Part shown: one piece after another, positions 49,661 to 49,768 of the stretch
Numbering within the stretch: the first letter of the stretch is position 1
How the letters are laid out: each line of letters opens with the position of its first letter
Assembly: GCA_015231705.1 (NCBI GenBank)
Contig: JADGBC010000005.1
Span: 1 to 49,768 of the forward strand
Direction of reading: 5' to 3'
DNA: 49,768 nucleotides
DNA from: Desulfamplus sp.
GTDB taxonomy: Bacteria; Desulfobacterota; Desulfobacteria; Desulfobacterales; Desulfobacteraceae
Notes under the pieces: model-generated
Database searches by the model: none
Told to the model about the DNA's origin: nothing
Seen by the model: the letters and a program-made list of their open reading frames with translations, nothing else
Position numbers and translations under genes: made by a program

Positions 49661-49768
49661 TACTGTTATTAAATTACAGACTGTTTAAAGAGATACAGTA
49701 TGCTTTTTTCACTATTTTGGATAAAATTGCATATTGATTTTTTTATGTCAAGGAGTTTATCGAACAAC
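49661..49768. other. no recognised feature (window end)
   Basis: This AT-rich stretch does not continue the RT or resemble intron domains. It marks the break point of the truncated intron. I see nothing assignable in it. Confidence 0.4.

Overview
The window looks like chromosome from a strictly anaerobic, Gram-negative member of the Desulfobacterota (Desulfobacteraceae-like). This is inferred from gene content: a complete six-gene Rnf complex, TRAP transporters, a LivG/LivF/acyl-CoA-ligase cluster, a non-pyrrolysine MttB-family methyltransferase, many sensor kinases, an AT-rich sequence full of short dispersed repeats, and IS66, IS630 and group II intron debris. Genus and species cannot be fixed from the sequence alone.

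Layout. 1-906: 3'-truncated dinB (-). 1599-9270: histidine kinase and NarL-type regulator, then a TAXI binding protein and a DctP/DctQ/DctM TRAP transporter. 9480-12899 (-): aat, clpA and clpS, i.e. an N-degron labelling and degradation set. 13071-17021 (-): secA and argC. 17178-20841: CheA-like kinase, CheX-like phosphatase and CheY-like receiver, with no CheW or receptor. 20863-22544: flavodoxin (-) and tandem UspA protein. 22715-28179: rnfCDGEAB. 28181-28694 (-): PP2C remnant and tRNA-Lys/tRNA-Glu. 28941-31358: hybrid kinase with a sugar-diacid-recognition-like input domain. 31569-33700 (-): three TerD-family genes. 34182-38404: FabH-like synthase, PilZ protein (-), beta-helix protein, radical SAM protein. 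38779-41689: livG, livF and a PaaK-like ligase. 41741-44935: transposon graveyard (IS630, Tn3 and HTH remnants and an IS66 element whose transposase has an internal deletion). 45469-48385: tgt and an MttB-family gene. 48632-49768: a transposase remnant interrupted by the 3' part of a group II intron.

The most striking feature is a layered set of short dispersed repeats, described here by direct comparison within the window. F1 (~66 bp, about nine copies) includes one copy that forms the 3' end of a histidine-kinase coding sequence. F2 (~93 bp, about eight sites) includes two identical 92-bp tandem copies inside the rnf operon and an inverted pair flanking the usp gene. F3 is an 89-bp element with inverted ends and a TA duplication at all three sites; one copy sits inside an F2 copy, which fixes its boundaries and the order of events. 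F4 is ~40 bp with four copies. F5 has one complete 105-bp copy and one solitary end. F3 looks like a MITE mobilised by an IS630/Tc1-type transposase, and an IS630-type transposase fragment lies in the window.

Protein-level oddities include an ArgC with a hexapeptide-repeat insertion near its active site, a Tgt with a Lys/Glu-rich insertion, and two TRAP binding proteins of different families beside one permease pair. All functional assignments come from motif recognition by eye; no database search was run.
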